Translations under genes and position numbers: made by a program
Notes under the pieces: model-generated
Told to the model about the DNA's origin: nothing
The model's database searches: none
The model's input: the letters and a program-made list of their open reading frames with translations, nothing else
DNA from: Tetradesmus obliquus
Taxonomy: Eukaryota > Chlorophyta > Chlorophyceae > Sphaeropleales > Scenedesmaceae
Assembly (NCBI GenBank): GCA_030272155.1
Contig: CP126195.1
Location: forward strand, 2,463,001-2,527,000
Direction of reading: 5' to 3'
DNA: 64,000 bases
In this document: piece after piece, positions 14,200 through 25,600 of the stretch
How positions within the stretch are numbered: position 1 is the stretch's first letter
Layout: each line of letters opens with the position of its first letter

Positions 14200-15311
14200 A
14201 ATGAGGAAGGAAGGCAGTGTTACAACAAAGGCGCCTCCACAAGCAGAGCAGCCCACCCAGTGAGGCATGCTGCACGTGTGCCAAGATCAAACTGAAAGCT
14301 GCACTGTAGGCCAGCACCACGCAAGTAATGTCATGCTAGCCATTGCTACTGCCCTGCTGGCTTGGCTTGCCAAATGAACAGCCCAGCTGCATGACTGCAC
14401 GTGGCTGAGGCATCAGTCTCCAGCAACAGCAAGCACCAAATGCAGCTATGCTGCAGGCTTCAAGACCCCAAGCGACACAGCTACGTAGCTCAGTTGCTAC
14501 CGCAATGGAGTTCTGCTGCGGTGCAGCGGGGCATGATAGCGGCCTAGTGCAAATGCAGCAAGTACTTACATGCCACGCATTGCAGCTGCTGGCCCTGCAT
14601 GCCGCTGAACAACTGCAGCTGTTCCTGTGTACAAATGCTGGATGGATTTGTGCTAAGATGCGGATGAGGGATACCAGCATGAGCACAAACTGCCATGCTC
14701 TGCAGTTCTGGACTCACAGGAGTTCCCAAGCTGCTTGTGGTGTAGGCCCCGACAGACATGGTAGACGCAGAGAACTTCTGGCCTTCACAGGTGCCTTTCC
14801 CTGGGTCGCATGATTTGGGGCACTGGATCACTTTCGTCTTCTTAGGTGGAGGGGCTGGTGCAGCAGCGCTCTGCACAGAGCAGGCAGTACATAGTTTCAG
14901 GAGGCAGAAGTGCAGCTGCAGCCACAGCAGCAGAGCAACTGCGCCAATCCGCTGCCAGGCAGTCAATTGGTACAATGTGAACTTCAATGTTCATCTGCTA
15001 TTCCTGGCTGCATGATTTCAGCTAAACACCTGAGCAGACTAGCAGGCACGGCCATGGCTTGACACCATTTACTTCAGGTGTTACTCATTCACGCCTCACT
15101 GAGTCAGCACCACCAGCTTCTGATCTTTGTCCACCATGTGAAGCAGAACTCAGCAATGTAAAGCTGCTAGTTCCGCTAGCGCAACATTCGGTGAGCTCAC
15201 CACAGGGTGAAGCACTGGGATGAGGATCAGGGCCAGCAGGAGCAGCAGCAGCAGCGGGTTGCTGCTGCTGTGGCCAGGCGCTAGGCGCCTGCCCATCAGC
15301 ACACGCTTCAT
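1..15311 (-). CDS. Large secreted proline/hydrophobic-repeat protein, 3' end outside window
   Basis: I do not recognise a named family. The first exon (15311-15201) starts at ATG and encodes 37 residues ending in a strong leucine-rich hydrophobic stretch, so the product should enter the secretory pathway. More than 30 further exons follow on the minus strand and all join in phase, giving over 1,460 residues before the window ends inside an exon (107-1). The order is: signal peptide, a Pro/Lys/Cys linker, a unique folded-looking region, a tandem 57-base exon array, then a long region where Pro-bounded alternating hydrophobic strands repeat (typical motifs LPDLPALNVSLP, IPNLPGINFTFP). The style recalls AHNAK or periaxin repeats, but that is an analogy, not proven homology. 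A cell-wall or extracellular role is an inference. It is divergent from the cysteine-rich gene at 16163. Confidence 0.75.
355..429. repeat. 40-base direct repeat, two copies
   Basis: Two nearly perfect tandem copies of a 40-base unit (from 355 and from 395) lie in the intron between exons 659-560 and 107-1 of the repeat-protein gene. Confidence 0.85.
956..1410 (-). repeat. Triplicated 3' splice junction
   Basis: Exon 1148-956 begins with VVRESTKLLPMIDN. Two near copies of its acceptor and first 40 or so bases lie upstream, near 1270 (VVRETTKLLPMIGN) and near 1400 (VLRESTKLLPMTGN), spaced roughly 120-130 bases. Each is preceded by CTG-rich DNA and an AG. Only the copy nearest the rest of the exon continues into a long open frame (IGWNDLKEFLNFVM), so the others look like decoys or alternative first parts. 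Confidence 0.7.
3459..3532. repeat. CAG triplet run (CTG on the coding strand of gene 1)
   Basis: An interrupted CAG run lies in the intron upstream of the acceptor of exon 3403-3369. On the transcribed minus-strand gene it reads CTG. The long poly-Ala, poly-Ser and poly-Leu frames here are repeat artefacts. Confidence 0.9.
4786..4935 (-). repeat. Duplicated 5' splice junction after the 620-base exon
   Basis: The exon end and donor at 4916 (IELLQ, then GTGAGG) recur 124 bases downstream, with the copied exon end at 4792. The copy is preceded by a run of ten Gs on the plus strand (4811-4820) and does not extend into a usable exon. Confidence 0.6.
7441..7650 (-). repeat. Duplicated 3' splice junction in the repeat-protein gene
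   Basis: The acceptor and first bases of exon 7535-7441 (reading RIPLPTPMPG) are repeated 92 bases upstream in the intron at 7627, where the copy reads RIPLPTPVQ after its own GCACAG acceptor and then diverges. Confidence 0.6.
9880..10286 (-). repeat. Exon tail duplicated about 203 bases downstream, with a new acceptor
   Basis: The last 54 bases of exon 10286-10083 (residues ending TGTGIASTGRR) recur as exon 9933-9880 (ending TASIASTAGRR), followed by a diverged copy of the same donor and intron start. The bases before the copy still resemble the upstream exon (DLPKSFPASR versus DLPMAFPAS, with a one-base indel) but would now lie in the intron. A coding CGCAG has become the acceptor. Copy and original are in the same phase. 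Confidence 0.7.
10340..11300 (-). repeat. Tandem array of 57-base exon units encoding a 19-residue repeat
   Basis: Nine units of exactly 57 bases lie at 11300-11244, 11175-11119, 11062-11006, 10958-10902, 10845-10789, 10732-10676, 10616-10560, 10509-10453 and 10396-10340. The first 57 bases of the exon starting at 10286 are a tenth copy. Each unit reads AVKYVQVINMELQSINGFL with small changes. Units start with one base completing a codon and end two bases into one, so any number can be spliced together in frame. Six keep both a CAG acceptor and a GTT donor (11300, 11175, 11062, 10958, 10732, 10616). Those at 10845 and 10509 have lost the acceptor AG, and the one at 10396 has lost both ends. 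Two spacer types mostly alternate, giving a higher-order period near 225 bases. Some implied introns are only 47-68 bases, so the whole array could instead be spliced out as one intron (11693-10287). Confidence 0.85.
11694..15311 (-). other. Exons 1-8 of the repeat protein (signal peptide and unique N-terminal region)
   Basis: Exons, in transcript order: 15311-15201 (signal peptide), 14870-14718 (Ala/Pro/Lys linker, then a short CPKSCDPGKGTCEG cysteine motif), 14139-14077, 13507-13376, 13228-13117, 12674-12645 (only 30 bases), 12316-12129 and 11836-11694. Their phases (0,0,0,0,1,1,0,2) agree at every junction. Most donors are GTGAG or GTAAG. Two are weak: GTTGGC after 13376 and GTTCTT after 11694. 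The latter leaves phase 2, exactly what the repeated exons downstream need. The region has several cysteines and amphipathic helices but no domain I can name. Confidence 0.7.
14141..14198. repeat. CAG triplet run touching a 3' splice site
   Basis: About 19 consecutive CAG units (CTG on the gene-1 strand) run directly into the CAG acceptor of exon 14139-14077. The repeat occupies the place of the pyrimidine tract and its last unit forms the acceptor. Confidence 0.9.
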
Positions 15312-16162
15312 TTACAGTGATAACAGAATCAAATATTCTGCTGCGTGGGCGGTTACGCGGCTGCCTTGCAACAGCAACAACTGAGGTAAAGCCCGATCAG
15401 TAATGCACGGCTGTTGGTACACCAGATTGGAAAAGTCGATGTGGTGACCGAGAGTATTCAAAACGCTTGGCAGGTCGGGAGCTGAAAAACAGCATCAGGG
15501 CGATCATGTACTATCGCGGCACTTCTGGTCGTCGGGCGTGAGAAAGTGCAGATAAATGCATGCATGCACAGCCCACAGGTCACATCCCTGTAACCGCATA
15601 GAAACAAACAAAGAAGTCATCTTTGACTTTTTAGTTCTGCACGAACTATGAAAAAGACGCCATGCAATAACCACGAGGCTACGCTACTGCGACTTATCAG
15701 TTTTGCTAAACGCGTGTGACGGCATGCATCCCGCAATCCCGTGTGAAAATTTTTTTTATTACAATATTTTTCAACTCTGGTAAGTTTTTGATTACGATCA
15801 GGCAAGCAATGATTGCGTTGACGGCCTGGCACAGCTCTTACTTCTGGTCCAGTGGGTACCAAGCCGCAATAGGTACGCTCTAAACATCGTTATTACAGGT
15901 TTCATAAGGCCAGCAATTGATACAAGACATCTCACTCATATTCTCTGGGCTCACACTTGCATCTTGATAACCCTGGCCAGACCGCGACTGCAGCGGTCGA
16001 TCCCATTGAAGCCAAACTGTAGGAGTGAACACGTGTTTCAGTCACATAATACAACGATCAACTCAATACTAGTTGTTTTCAGGTGGTGGTTCACGTGTTC
16101 TTCTCTTGAAATTTGTTCATATTGCTTGAACGTGCCACGCCGGCGACTTCAAAATAGTACAT
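15312..16162. promoter_or_regulatory. Divergent intergenic region between two secreted-protein genes
   Basis: These 851 bases separate the start codons of the minus-strand repeat protein (15311) and the plus-strand cysteine-rich protein (16163), so both promoters and 5' UTRs should lie here. It is poorer in CAG/CTG than the genes and has an A/T-rich patch near 15741-15775. I see no convincing gene and can place no TATA box or operator with confidence. Confidence 0.5.
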
Positions 16163-19100
16163 ATGTCGATCGGGCAGATTTGGGCGCTGCTGGCGCTCAT
16201 ATGCCTGTGCTTCGGGCGTACTTGGGCTGGTGAGTGCTCCGTGGCTCATGTAGATCAAGCACTACGCAGCTACGGAATTCCAAACAATGCATCGTATCAT
16301 TGGTTAGATTTTCTGGGTCTGGGAAATCTGTCAGCTGCGACTCGCCGGCAAAGTGCGCTGATTGCATGTCACTCCCAAGTAGCAGTGTTGATCACGGTTC
16401 AGCTTGATCAACAGAGGGCACTCAGTATCAGTTTGCTACTTTAGAACTCGTGCTTCACTACATCACTACATAGCTGTCCGAACAGCCTCTTCAGCGTGAG
16501 CAGCATCATGTCAATTGAGTGCAGCAGCAGCACTGCAGCAGCGGCTGTGGCAGCAGCATATGCGGGGGCAGCAGCATATGCGGGGGCAGCAGCAGATCAC
16601 AGCATCCACAAATGCATCAGCAGCAACAGTGACAGCAGAAGCACACCAGCAGCAGCAGCAGCAGCAGCAGATCCAGCTGTGCTTGAGTGGCACCTGAATG
16701 GCGGACAGGGCAGCCATGCTTCACTCCAGCCATTTAAATCTCGGCTGTCTGCTGCTCCATTGCCTGCTGTGTTTTGCCCTACAGCACCCTGCACTGGCCA
16801 GGGGTGCCCGCCTGGAACACAGGCACGGTATTCCTTCATCGATTCAACGAACCTGGTCGCATGTGACCGCTGCCCAAGCAACAGCGTGTCAGAGGGCGGC
16901 TGCGCAACGAACATATGCAGGCAATGCGTGGCACCAGCGTTCGTGCCAAACGACGACAACTCGCAATGTGGTGCGCGGAAGTTGCTGAGAGATGAACCCA
17001 GATGCAGCACGGTCATAGCAACCTAAGGACATGTACATGCATGCTGTGTCAAATTGCACCCAGCACTCTGCACGGCTGCACAACCTGCTCCTTGTATGAA
17101 GGGGTTGTCAGCCTCCTGTTGCCAACCGTAGTACACTCAAAGCCACTACCTGCTGTGGGGGAACGTCTGCTGTGTGCCTGCAGTGTGTGCGCCCGGCAGA
17201 GGCGGCGTCGGATGCACAGTGTGCCCTGAAGGGTAGGTATGCTTGGACAATTGCAGCAGCAGCAGCAGCAGCAGCAGTATTTGGCTTGTGTTGTTCTTGC
17301 TGAGGGAGTCACATACATTTAAGCAGGCCTGTAACAGGCGTCAGCAAACACACCTCAGCTCCACTCAGTGTCTCAAAACCCACCAGCGCTTGTCTGATAT
17401 AAGGCGGCTGCGCATGGCATGCATAGCCAAAATTTTTTGCCCCTCTTGCCCGCAGGTGGTACTCCCCAGGAGGCAATCAAGTTCGCGGAGAATGTACCAA
17501 GTGAGTGGCCATCAGCATGCCTAGCTGGCTTCATGTACCACCGTACTGCTGCATGCTGCTGGAGCTTTGGGTATCAAAGAAGCTTGGCTGCTCCCTGCAG
17601 GCGTTTTGTGCTAGTGTTGCTGCAGCAGTTGCGGCATGTGTTTGTTCATGCCATGTAGCTGCCTCGACTGCGGCAGCAGCGGCTCCGCTTGTGCTGTCCG
17701 AGGCCTTGTGTTGGCACCTTGCTGCTGCTTGCTGCTGCGACTGCTGCTGCTGCTGCATGCTGCGGCGGCGGCTGCTTGTTGCTGCGGCTGCTGCTTCCTG
17801 CTGCTGCGCCTGCTGCTGCTGCTGCTCCTGCTGTTGTGCTTGTGATGGGCTGTGCCAGCAAGAGATGTGCCATCAGTTGTTGATGCTGACAACCGCTGAA
17901 CCAACTCGCTGTGCAGGTGCCCACCTGGAATGAAGTCTCCAGCTGGATCCATCAGTATTCAAGACTGCCTGTGCATCCCCGGCACTGGATACAACAGCAG
18001 CTGGGGGCCCCAGGGTGCCTGCCTTACCTGCTGGGCCGGCCAGTGGAGGTGAGCTGCACAGGGAGTGCAGTTCCTCTGCTTCCTTTTGACGCCAGTTTAG
18101 GTCCTCTGCTTACTTGTCATGAAAATGTATGTAATCTCTAAGTCTACAGGGCATTTCACTCAGCATGCAGCATGCACAGCACACTATATTGTGTTGCTTG
18201 CTGCTGCGGGTGTTGTTGGTTGTGCTGCCTCACCTGCTGGGTCCGCCGGCCAGTGGTGTTGAGCTGCACAGGGCATGGCATGCAGTGTGCACAGCACAAA
18301 GGGATGCTGGGCTTGCTGCTGCACTTGCTGCCAGTTGTGCGAGACGGCTCGCTAATGCAAACTCCAAATACAACAACACATGCAGGAGGAAGTATGCAGG
18401 TTGACAAGGTGAACAGTGAAAAGGCCTTGAAGAGCGGTTGCTGCAGCTACAGCTGCGCGACGCACATGTGCTGAACACCGCATCATGTGTACACCCGTGC
18501 CTGCCTGCAGCCTCGGCAACAGCCTGGGCGTCTGCTTCCCCTGTGGCAACAACAAGACAACTCCAGGGGAGGGCTCCACCACCAGGGCTCAGTGCACGCT
18601 GTGTGCCCCAGGTGCGCCGCCATACTGCAGCACAGCAAAGGAGTGCTAGATTTGCCAGCCCTACCATCTAGTATTTTGTGCAAGCAGCATGCCAGTGGCA
18701 CTCTAGCCTGCTGAGGTAGCTTGGCAACTAAACAAAAAGGTGCCAGCTGTGATGGACTGTTCTTCATCATGTGGATGAGCATGGGGCTGTCAGTGCTGCA
18801 CCTGCCTGCGTTTTGAAGGCATACCAGGGGCTCGACCCTTCTGTGCAATGACTCAATGCTTTGCACACGCCTACTTGATCATGATGCTGCTTCTGCTCTG
18901 TCCTCACATGCGTCCACGCTGCGGCTTTGCAACTGCCTCGTGCTCAGGTTATGGCGGCCCGCGGTGCCAGCTGTGCCCCCTGGGAACGTACAGCAACAAC
19001 AACAGCGAGTGTGTGCCCTGTGACGGCCCAAATGAGACAAGCCCCGCGGGCTCCAACAGCAAGGCATCATGTACATGTGCACCAGGTGGGCGCTGTGAAT

Positions 19101-19300
19101 GTGAACACATGCAGCATGGTTCGACACTGCACGGACAACGCAACAGCACACATCCAGAACAGCACAGGTCAGGTTGCAAGATATAGCAACCCCCAAGGCC
19201 GATTGTTGCCGACATTCCAGGACATGATTCCTATCATAGCCCACGGTGAAGAACATGCCAACCACACCAGAGAGCATGCCTTGGCGCTCATCAGATTCCA

Positions 19301-19346
<46 letters not shown>

Positions 19347-19452
19347 ATTAGGCTTTGGCGGCTCCACCTGCCAGCGCTGCCCCAGGAACTCCTGGAGCGC
19401 TGGCGGCAGCCGCGCGCCTTGCGTGGCTTGCGGCTACGGGCTCATCAGCCAG
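16163..19452 (+). other. Cysteine-rich gene, exons 1-8
   Basis: Exons: 16163-16229 (signal peptide), 16785-16970, 17184-17232, 17456-17500, 17917-18048, 18511-18611, 18948-19085 and 19352-19452. Exon 2 carries a head domain (PCTGQGCPPGTQ and later CRQCVAPAF) whose CVAP motif recurs near the C-terminus. Exons 3-4 read CPEGWYSPGGNQ across an intron, which fixes the GAAGG donor. Exons 7-8 start the repeating YGG..C..CP pattern. Introns of 200-560 bases hold only low-complexity DNA, including CTG runs at 17739-17836 and 19302-19343. Confidence 0.8.
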
Positions 19453-19639
19453 GTGGGTGGCTGGGTTGCTCCATGCTACATGCTGGGTTGCAGGAACCCT
19501 TTGGTGACTGTGGTGAACTCTGCTTTGATCATGGGGTATTGCCGCAATCCAGGTGAACTTGGTATCTAACTGTACAACACACGCCAGTTGAGTGGCGATC
19601 ACTGCAATGTGCTGCTGCTGCTGGTGCTGCTGCTGCTGG

Positions 19640-19685
<46 letters not shown>

Positions 19686-22600
19686 GCTGCCCACAGAGTG
19701 GCGCCTCAGGCATCGAGTACTGCCAGTGCCCAGCTGGCTACGGAGCAGTCAGTGGCGCCAGGCAGATAACAAACTCCATGTGCTCCCTGTGCCCTGCGGT
19801 GAGTAGCAGGACAGGGCCCTGGTACCGGGTTCGGCATAGTGCACCGGTGCTTAAGCACTTGTGGCACTGCATATGCTGTAAGACCGAGCTTGGTGTTATA
19901 GAAGGGTCTGCACCTTGCATTCTGATGAACTCCATCTGCTCCCTCTGCTTTGCGGTGAGTAGCAGCTAGAGCACTGGCGTGTGAGCTCTCGTGGCACTGA
20001 ATGTGCCGCAAGAACGAAATTGGTGTCTTAGTCTTGGTTGTAAACATTGCGGTCAATGTTGGATGTGCATGCGGTTTGGCAGGCATGTGCACATGCATGT
20101 GCTTGCGATGGAGCAGGTTGCTGCAAGCCTCTCCCTGACGCTGATATGCCACCTTGCAGCTGTGAGGGCTTTGCTTTGGGCTCAGGCAAGCTTGGCTGTT
20201 GTGCCTTGCCATGTTTCTTGCAGGGAACCTTCTCGATGGGCCTGCCAACAGATGCACAGCTGCAAAGGGCTGCCAGGGCAAGGAATGCCGTGCTGTCACA
20301 GCTGGCCCCCGTATCAGTGCGGCTGGCTGGTGGCGCACGGAATAATGCAACAGTGGCGGTTCAGATCAAGCCTAAGGACAGGATCGCCGTGCTAAGGGCG
20401 ACTGTCGCATCCTGCACCTTCTGCCCAGATGGCAAAACCTCGGACATGGGAGCCAACTCGCCAGACATGTGCTATGTGAGTACTGCGCTGCGCAGCATGC
20501 TGCGGCAGAAGCGTCAGCGCAGCAGCAGATGTGTGTCTGTGCATTCGCGCTCACAGCAGCCTCGACGTGTTGCGTGTGCAAGCACTTGCAGCTGATACTG
20601 TTTTTGCAAGTAGCAGACCTCACTCGAGAACGGCATGGCAGCCAGGCCACCATAATTTTCAGCACGACACGTGGCAGACTTGGTCGGTTGGTTAGATGTG
20701 GCAGGCTGAGCAAACTAGCAGAGAATCTCATAACTTCACTCACACTGCTGCTGTGTGGGCTGTGTTGCACCTGTTTGCAGTGCCGTGCTGGTACATACGG
20801 TCCCTCCTGCAAAATGGTGAGCTTTGGAAATTACTCGGCGCGCTTGTTTGGCACCCTTGCGCTCAGCACCATGCTGCCTTTCAGCACGCTGAAGCCGCAG
20901 CAGCAGCTGCTGCAGCGGCACATGTTACACGTGCGTGATGTCTAGTAGAGATTTCACAGCACGCAGCCCACAGTCCATTTGGCTGCTTGTTTCTAAGTTG
21001 TAAGGACAGTCGGGCACAGAAAGCAACCTTCTGGCACTGTTGTGCAACATGTGCTGTGCCTGGCAACCCCACCACATCTCTTCTGAGCCAGCAGCAAACA
21101 CTGCTCTTTCAATAACAATGCTTTCCTCACTCGCTACATTTTGTGTATACTTGCAGTGCCTGGCCTCATCGTTCTGCCCTGGTGGCCGGCAGAGGACTCT
21201 GGCGCAGTACCAATCGGCAGAGGCTCCTATTGTGCAGTGCGCGGAGACAGAGGTGTCCTTGCCAGGCGCAGCCACGCCCGCTGCCTGTGTTTGTGCTCCA
21301 GGTACGACTGAACATCACACTGGCAGCTCAAGAACATGCGAACGCTGTACGCACACTACAGCCACAGGCTTTACTAAGTGGCATCTTGAAACAATGGCGT
21401 TGTATAAGTGCATATGCTTGGTGCCATCTACAACATGGCTTTTGTACAGCGCACAGTCTCCATGCTGCGTCACAGGACATCATGTGTTGCACAACCTTGA
21501 TTTGGTTTGTGTCTGTCTCTATGTGCAGGCTACGGAGGCGCGCGCTGCTCGCAGTGCCCAATCGGCACGTGGCACCCAGGAGGCGACCGCACGCCGTGCA
21601 AGAGGTGAGAGCAACCAGGAGCTGCAGCGAAGCTGGTTTCTCAGTTTCCCACTATCACAGCTGCACCACTGCACAAGTCCCTGTCGCCAGTGACGCCTCA
21701 CAGCGCAATGCATGTTGTGTGTACCGCACGCTGTGCTGGCTGAAGTCGAACCCACGTGCCCCGACTGTGCAACCCGAGGCGCGCCTGGTTGTCATCCGCT
21801 GTGCAACCTGCTGCTTTCCTGCAGGTGCGGTCCTGGTCTGACCACCACAGTGGCGGGCGCTGACAGCCGCGACTACTGCCAGTGCACGCCAGGCACAGCA
21901 GCATGCAACGCGTGCAGGTGAGACTGCAAGCAACAGGTGACAGCTGCGCTGGCTGATTCTAGTGATGGTGACCTCTCAAGCCTTGAGAGCGACGGTCAAG
22001 CCTTGAGAGCGACGGTCAGCTGGAAGCAGCACAGGCAGCGGATGTGCCAGCCACTGACATACCAATGAAACGGCTATCTCTAAAACATAAGGGATTGCCT
22101 CAAGATAATCTAGGCACTACGCTGCCGGCACTTGTTCCCACAATGGCATGGCCCATCTGCTTGCACCGTATCGTGTTTATTGCAGGCCTGGCACGTGGTC
22201 CAACGCGCTGCCCAGCAGCAGCAGCAGCCCTGCAGCGTGCAACCCCTGCCCCGGCAACAGAACCAGTGACCCCAGCGCTACTGACCCCTCCCAGTGCTGT
22301 GAGTTGCAAGTGACAGCTCTACGCAACATGCACCATTATAGCAAGTTTGAGCTAGCCACCATTTTGGGGGACGGGTTGTTTGCAGTTTACCACAACAGAA
22401 CCTGCTTGAACCGCAATGTAGCTACCACAGGGTGCTCACAAGAGAACCGCACTGCTGGCACAGCGACATGCAAGCAACTCGCCAACTCAACATCAGTACT
22501 CACTAAGCATACGTATGGCTGCTGGTGTTGTTGTGTGCAGACTGCCCTGCCGGCACATATGACCAGAGTGGCGGCTGCGTGCCTTGCCCAACTGGCCGCT

Positions 22601-25600
22601 GGTGCCCCGGTGGCAGCAGCAGCAAGCCCACAGGCGCAGTCAGCAATGCATGTGGCCCCAACCAGATATCAAAGCCTGGATCAACCACAGAGTCTGACTG
22701 TGTGTGCCAAGCAGGTGTGTTGCCTGGCGGCAGGACAGCAGCACAGTGGAAGATTTTGCCGTTGAAGGTTTTAATAGACACTGCTGTACTTCCTGGTCCT
22801 GGCCTGCTGCTGCTGCTGCTGCTGCTGCTAGTGCTGCTGCAGCAGAGACAGTGCATTGGTTCATTGCCAGAAACCGCGCAGTGCGCTATGAAGAGCTCAT
22901 TTATGTTGCTAATGTAATGTAATGTAATGCTAATCTCTATGCTGCCGCCCTTTGCCACACACAGGCACGGGCAGCTTTCCTGCCTGCACGCCCTGCCCCT
23001 CCGGCTCCTTCAACCGAGGAGACTCTCGGCTGTGCACTCCCTGCGGCTACGGCCTCGTCAGCCTGCCGGGCGCCACAGGGCCTGAGTACTGCCAGGTGAG
23101 GCGGCTGTTGTGTTGTGTTAGTACCAGCTGCTAGTACTGCCAAAGCGCAGCGTAGCAGCAATGCAGCCGGCAGGTTGTCACGTGCCAGATGGCCTGATTA
23201 CTGCCAGGCAAGGCTCCTGTTGTGTCATATTGGAATATTGCAGGGTGGGGCGTCCATTGAATTCGTGAATTCTGTCAGGTCAAATTATCGTTGCATAATG
23301 TTTGACAGCTGCCAGATGAGGCGCGTCAGCTGATGCAGCCTGCAGCCGCCCAGAGCTTCAGTGCTGCCAGGTGAGGCACAACTGCTGCACCAGCTGTAAA
23401 AAGTCGGCCTGCGATCTAGGCTGCCACAGCAAGGCCGCAGCTGGGCATCTGCGCAGGGATGGTGGCTAGTTTATGCCTGCTGACGTCCTGTACTGTCTGC
23501 TGTTGCCGTTGTCGATGATGTACTGCAGTGTCCGGCCGGTTATGGCGCTTCGGGCGCCAGTTCGTGCTCTCTCTGTCCGCCAGGTAGGCTGCAGCAAGGG
23601 TAGCTCAACGCATGCATCTCCTCTGCCTGAGCAGTTGAAGAAGGGGTTGTTCTATGCATAGTGTTTGTAGCGTAATCTGGTTTTCGTGCAGTTTAGAGCT
23701 TTCACAGAGTGCAGCTGCTGCAACCTGCTGCCTGGTGAAAAGCCAACTGCGGCACCTTGTGCTGTCATGCAAAACTGCACTTTTGCAATGTCCTGTCTGT
23801 CGACAGCAAGCTTTCCACAGAGAGATGCCAGCTTATTGGCTGTCAGCGACGAGCATCCACAACAATCAAAAAAATTGCTCGTGTTCTGTAAACGTGCTTG
23901 CCCCTGTCCACAGGTTCGTTCGGCAAGGGCCCAGTCACTGCCATCACCTCAGCCCCAGCCAACACAAGCACAAGGTCAGCATCCAACACAGGCGGCGCCC
24001 GCAGCCTACTGGAGCTGCCTCAAGTGGCTGCACGGGGCCCCTCTAGGACACTGGCCCAGACCCAGCCTCCAAGCCCGCTGCTGTCGCTGCTGCCGTGCAC
24101 TGCCTGCTTCAACGGCATGCTCAGCAAGCCAGGGTCAAAGGACGCAAGCGATTGCGGTGAGTGCAGCAAAGCCGTCTAACAGCAGCTGGAGTGGCGCAGG
24201 ATAGTGAGTTTCGCCTCACAAACCCTCTTCTTTGATTTACACACACCGGGATAAGCCAGGGATGCTGTAGATCTTGTGATCTGTGGTTTACCGCGACAGT
24301 ATGTGGCACAGCAGGCAAAGCAGTGTGTAGATGCGCATGGTGTCTGTGCGGTGCCGGTTGCAAGCCAACCTACAAGCCAGATCAATGTCACAGCATTGGG
24401 CAATGTGCATTGCAACCCAACATCTCACGGCTGGGTGTGTGCTGCTGTGAATGCTGCTGACCGCAGAGTGTGCACCCGGGACATTTGGGCCAGACTGCCG
24501 GCCGTGCCCCCAGGGCTCCTTCTGTGAAGGTGGCAAGCCCACGCCCACGCCCTGCCCAGGCAACACAACCTCCAACATTGGATCAAGGACATCAGCCGAC
24601 TGCTGGTGCCTGCCTGGTGAGCCCCTGCTGGCTGCTGGGCAGTGTTGGAAGCGCACGTGTTTTGGTTTGGCAGTTGTTCTGCAATGTCTCATTGTGCCAG
24701 GCCATTGTTCTGCTTCACTACGTGAATGAATGAATGAATGAGCTACGCGTGGTGTGTTCACACTTAACACCCGCGTAAGTTAAGGAAGGGGACGTGTGTG
24801 GCGATGAGGGTACCTTATGCGCCTCCACGCCTCCTACCGTTTTTACTACGTTGATAGAGACAGTGTGACTGACATCCCAAACGGCTGTTAACCTGGCATC
24901 CTGCAAGGCACCTGCCTCAAGGCAAGGCAGTGTGAGCTCACCACGTGAGCCTGAGCATGCCCGGTTATCGCCTGCATTGTGCAGGTTACGGCGGCAGGAG
25001 CTGCGGGGTGTGCCCGCTGGGCAGCTACTCAGGTGGTGGCGACTTCAAGGCCTGCACCACCTGCCCCCTCGGCTTCACCACTGCAGCAACAGCATCCACT
25101 GTCAGGGAGCAGTGCATCTGCAGTGAGGGGTCCGGCAACGGCAACCCTGTCTTGACTGGAAGCTGCACGCTGTGCCCGCCAGGAACCTGGTGAGAGATGC
25201 AGAAGACATGCTGTGGTGTCAACGCGTTTTTCTCATATGCAAGCCGTGGCAGTGCGGTTAGCTCCAGCAGCAGTGTCAATGCATGTTAGGCTGGTGTGGT
25301 TGTTATGAATTATTTTGTTATGATTCTACATAAGCAGCGTGTGCGCTTGGTTGAAGCATGCATGATGCAGTGCAGACAGGCTTGAGCACCAGAGGAAGCA
25401 GCATGCAAAACATATGTGTAGCAGCAATACGATTATCTGTGGAACATCAGTCCTGAAGCTGGCTAGCATGTGCTGACCCAACAAACTGCTGGCCACTGCT
25501 ACAAACAGTGCAAACAGCACATACAGTCTTTAGGTGCTTGATGTATACCTACAAAGGTGCTTAGGCTAAGCTTAGCAGCGGTCATGAGATGCATATGTGC

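Larger units (their letters stand above)
19697..23583 (+). other. Cysteine-rich gene, exons 9-18
   Basis: Exons: 19697-19798, 20224-20475, 20781-20816 (36 bases, CRAGTYGPSCKM), 21157-21301, 21529-21604, 21825-21917, 22186-22298, 22541-22714, 22965-23095 and 23529-23583. Exon 10 holds an insertion of about 60 residues with few cysteines (LAGGARNNATVAVQIKPKD), unlike the other modules. Exons 15-16 encode the PGTWSNALP and CPAGTY parts of one module. Donors after exons 9 and 17 are duplicated downstream in their introns. Confidence 0.8.

Noticed and set aside
15617-15862. Minus-strand 81-residue frame in the divergent promoter region
   Set aside because: It has no homology I can see and lies upstream of a clear signal-peptide start.
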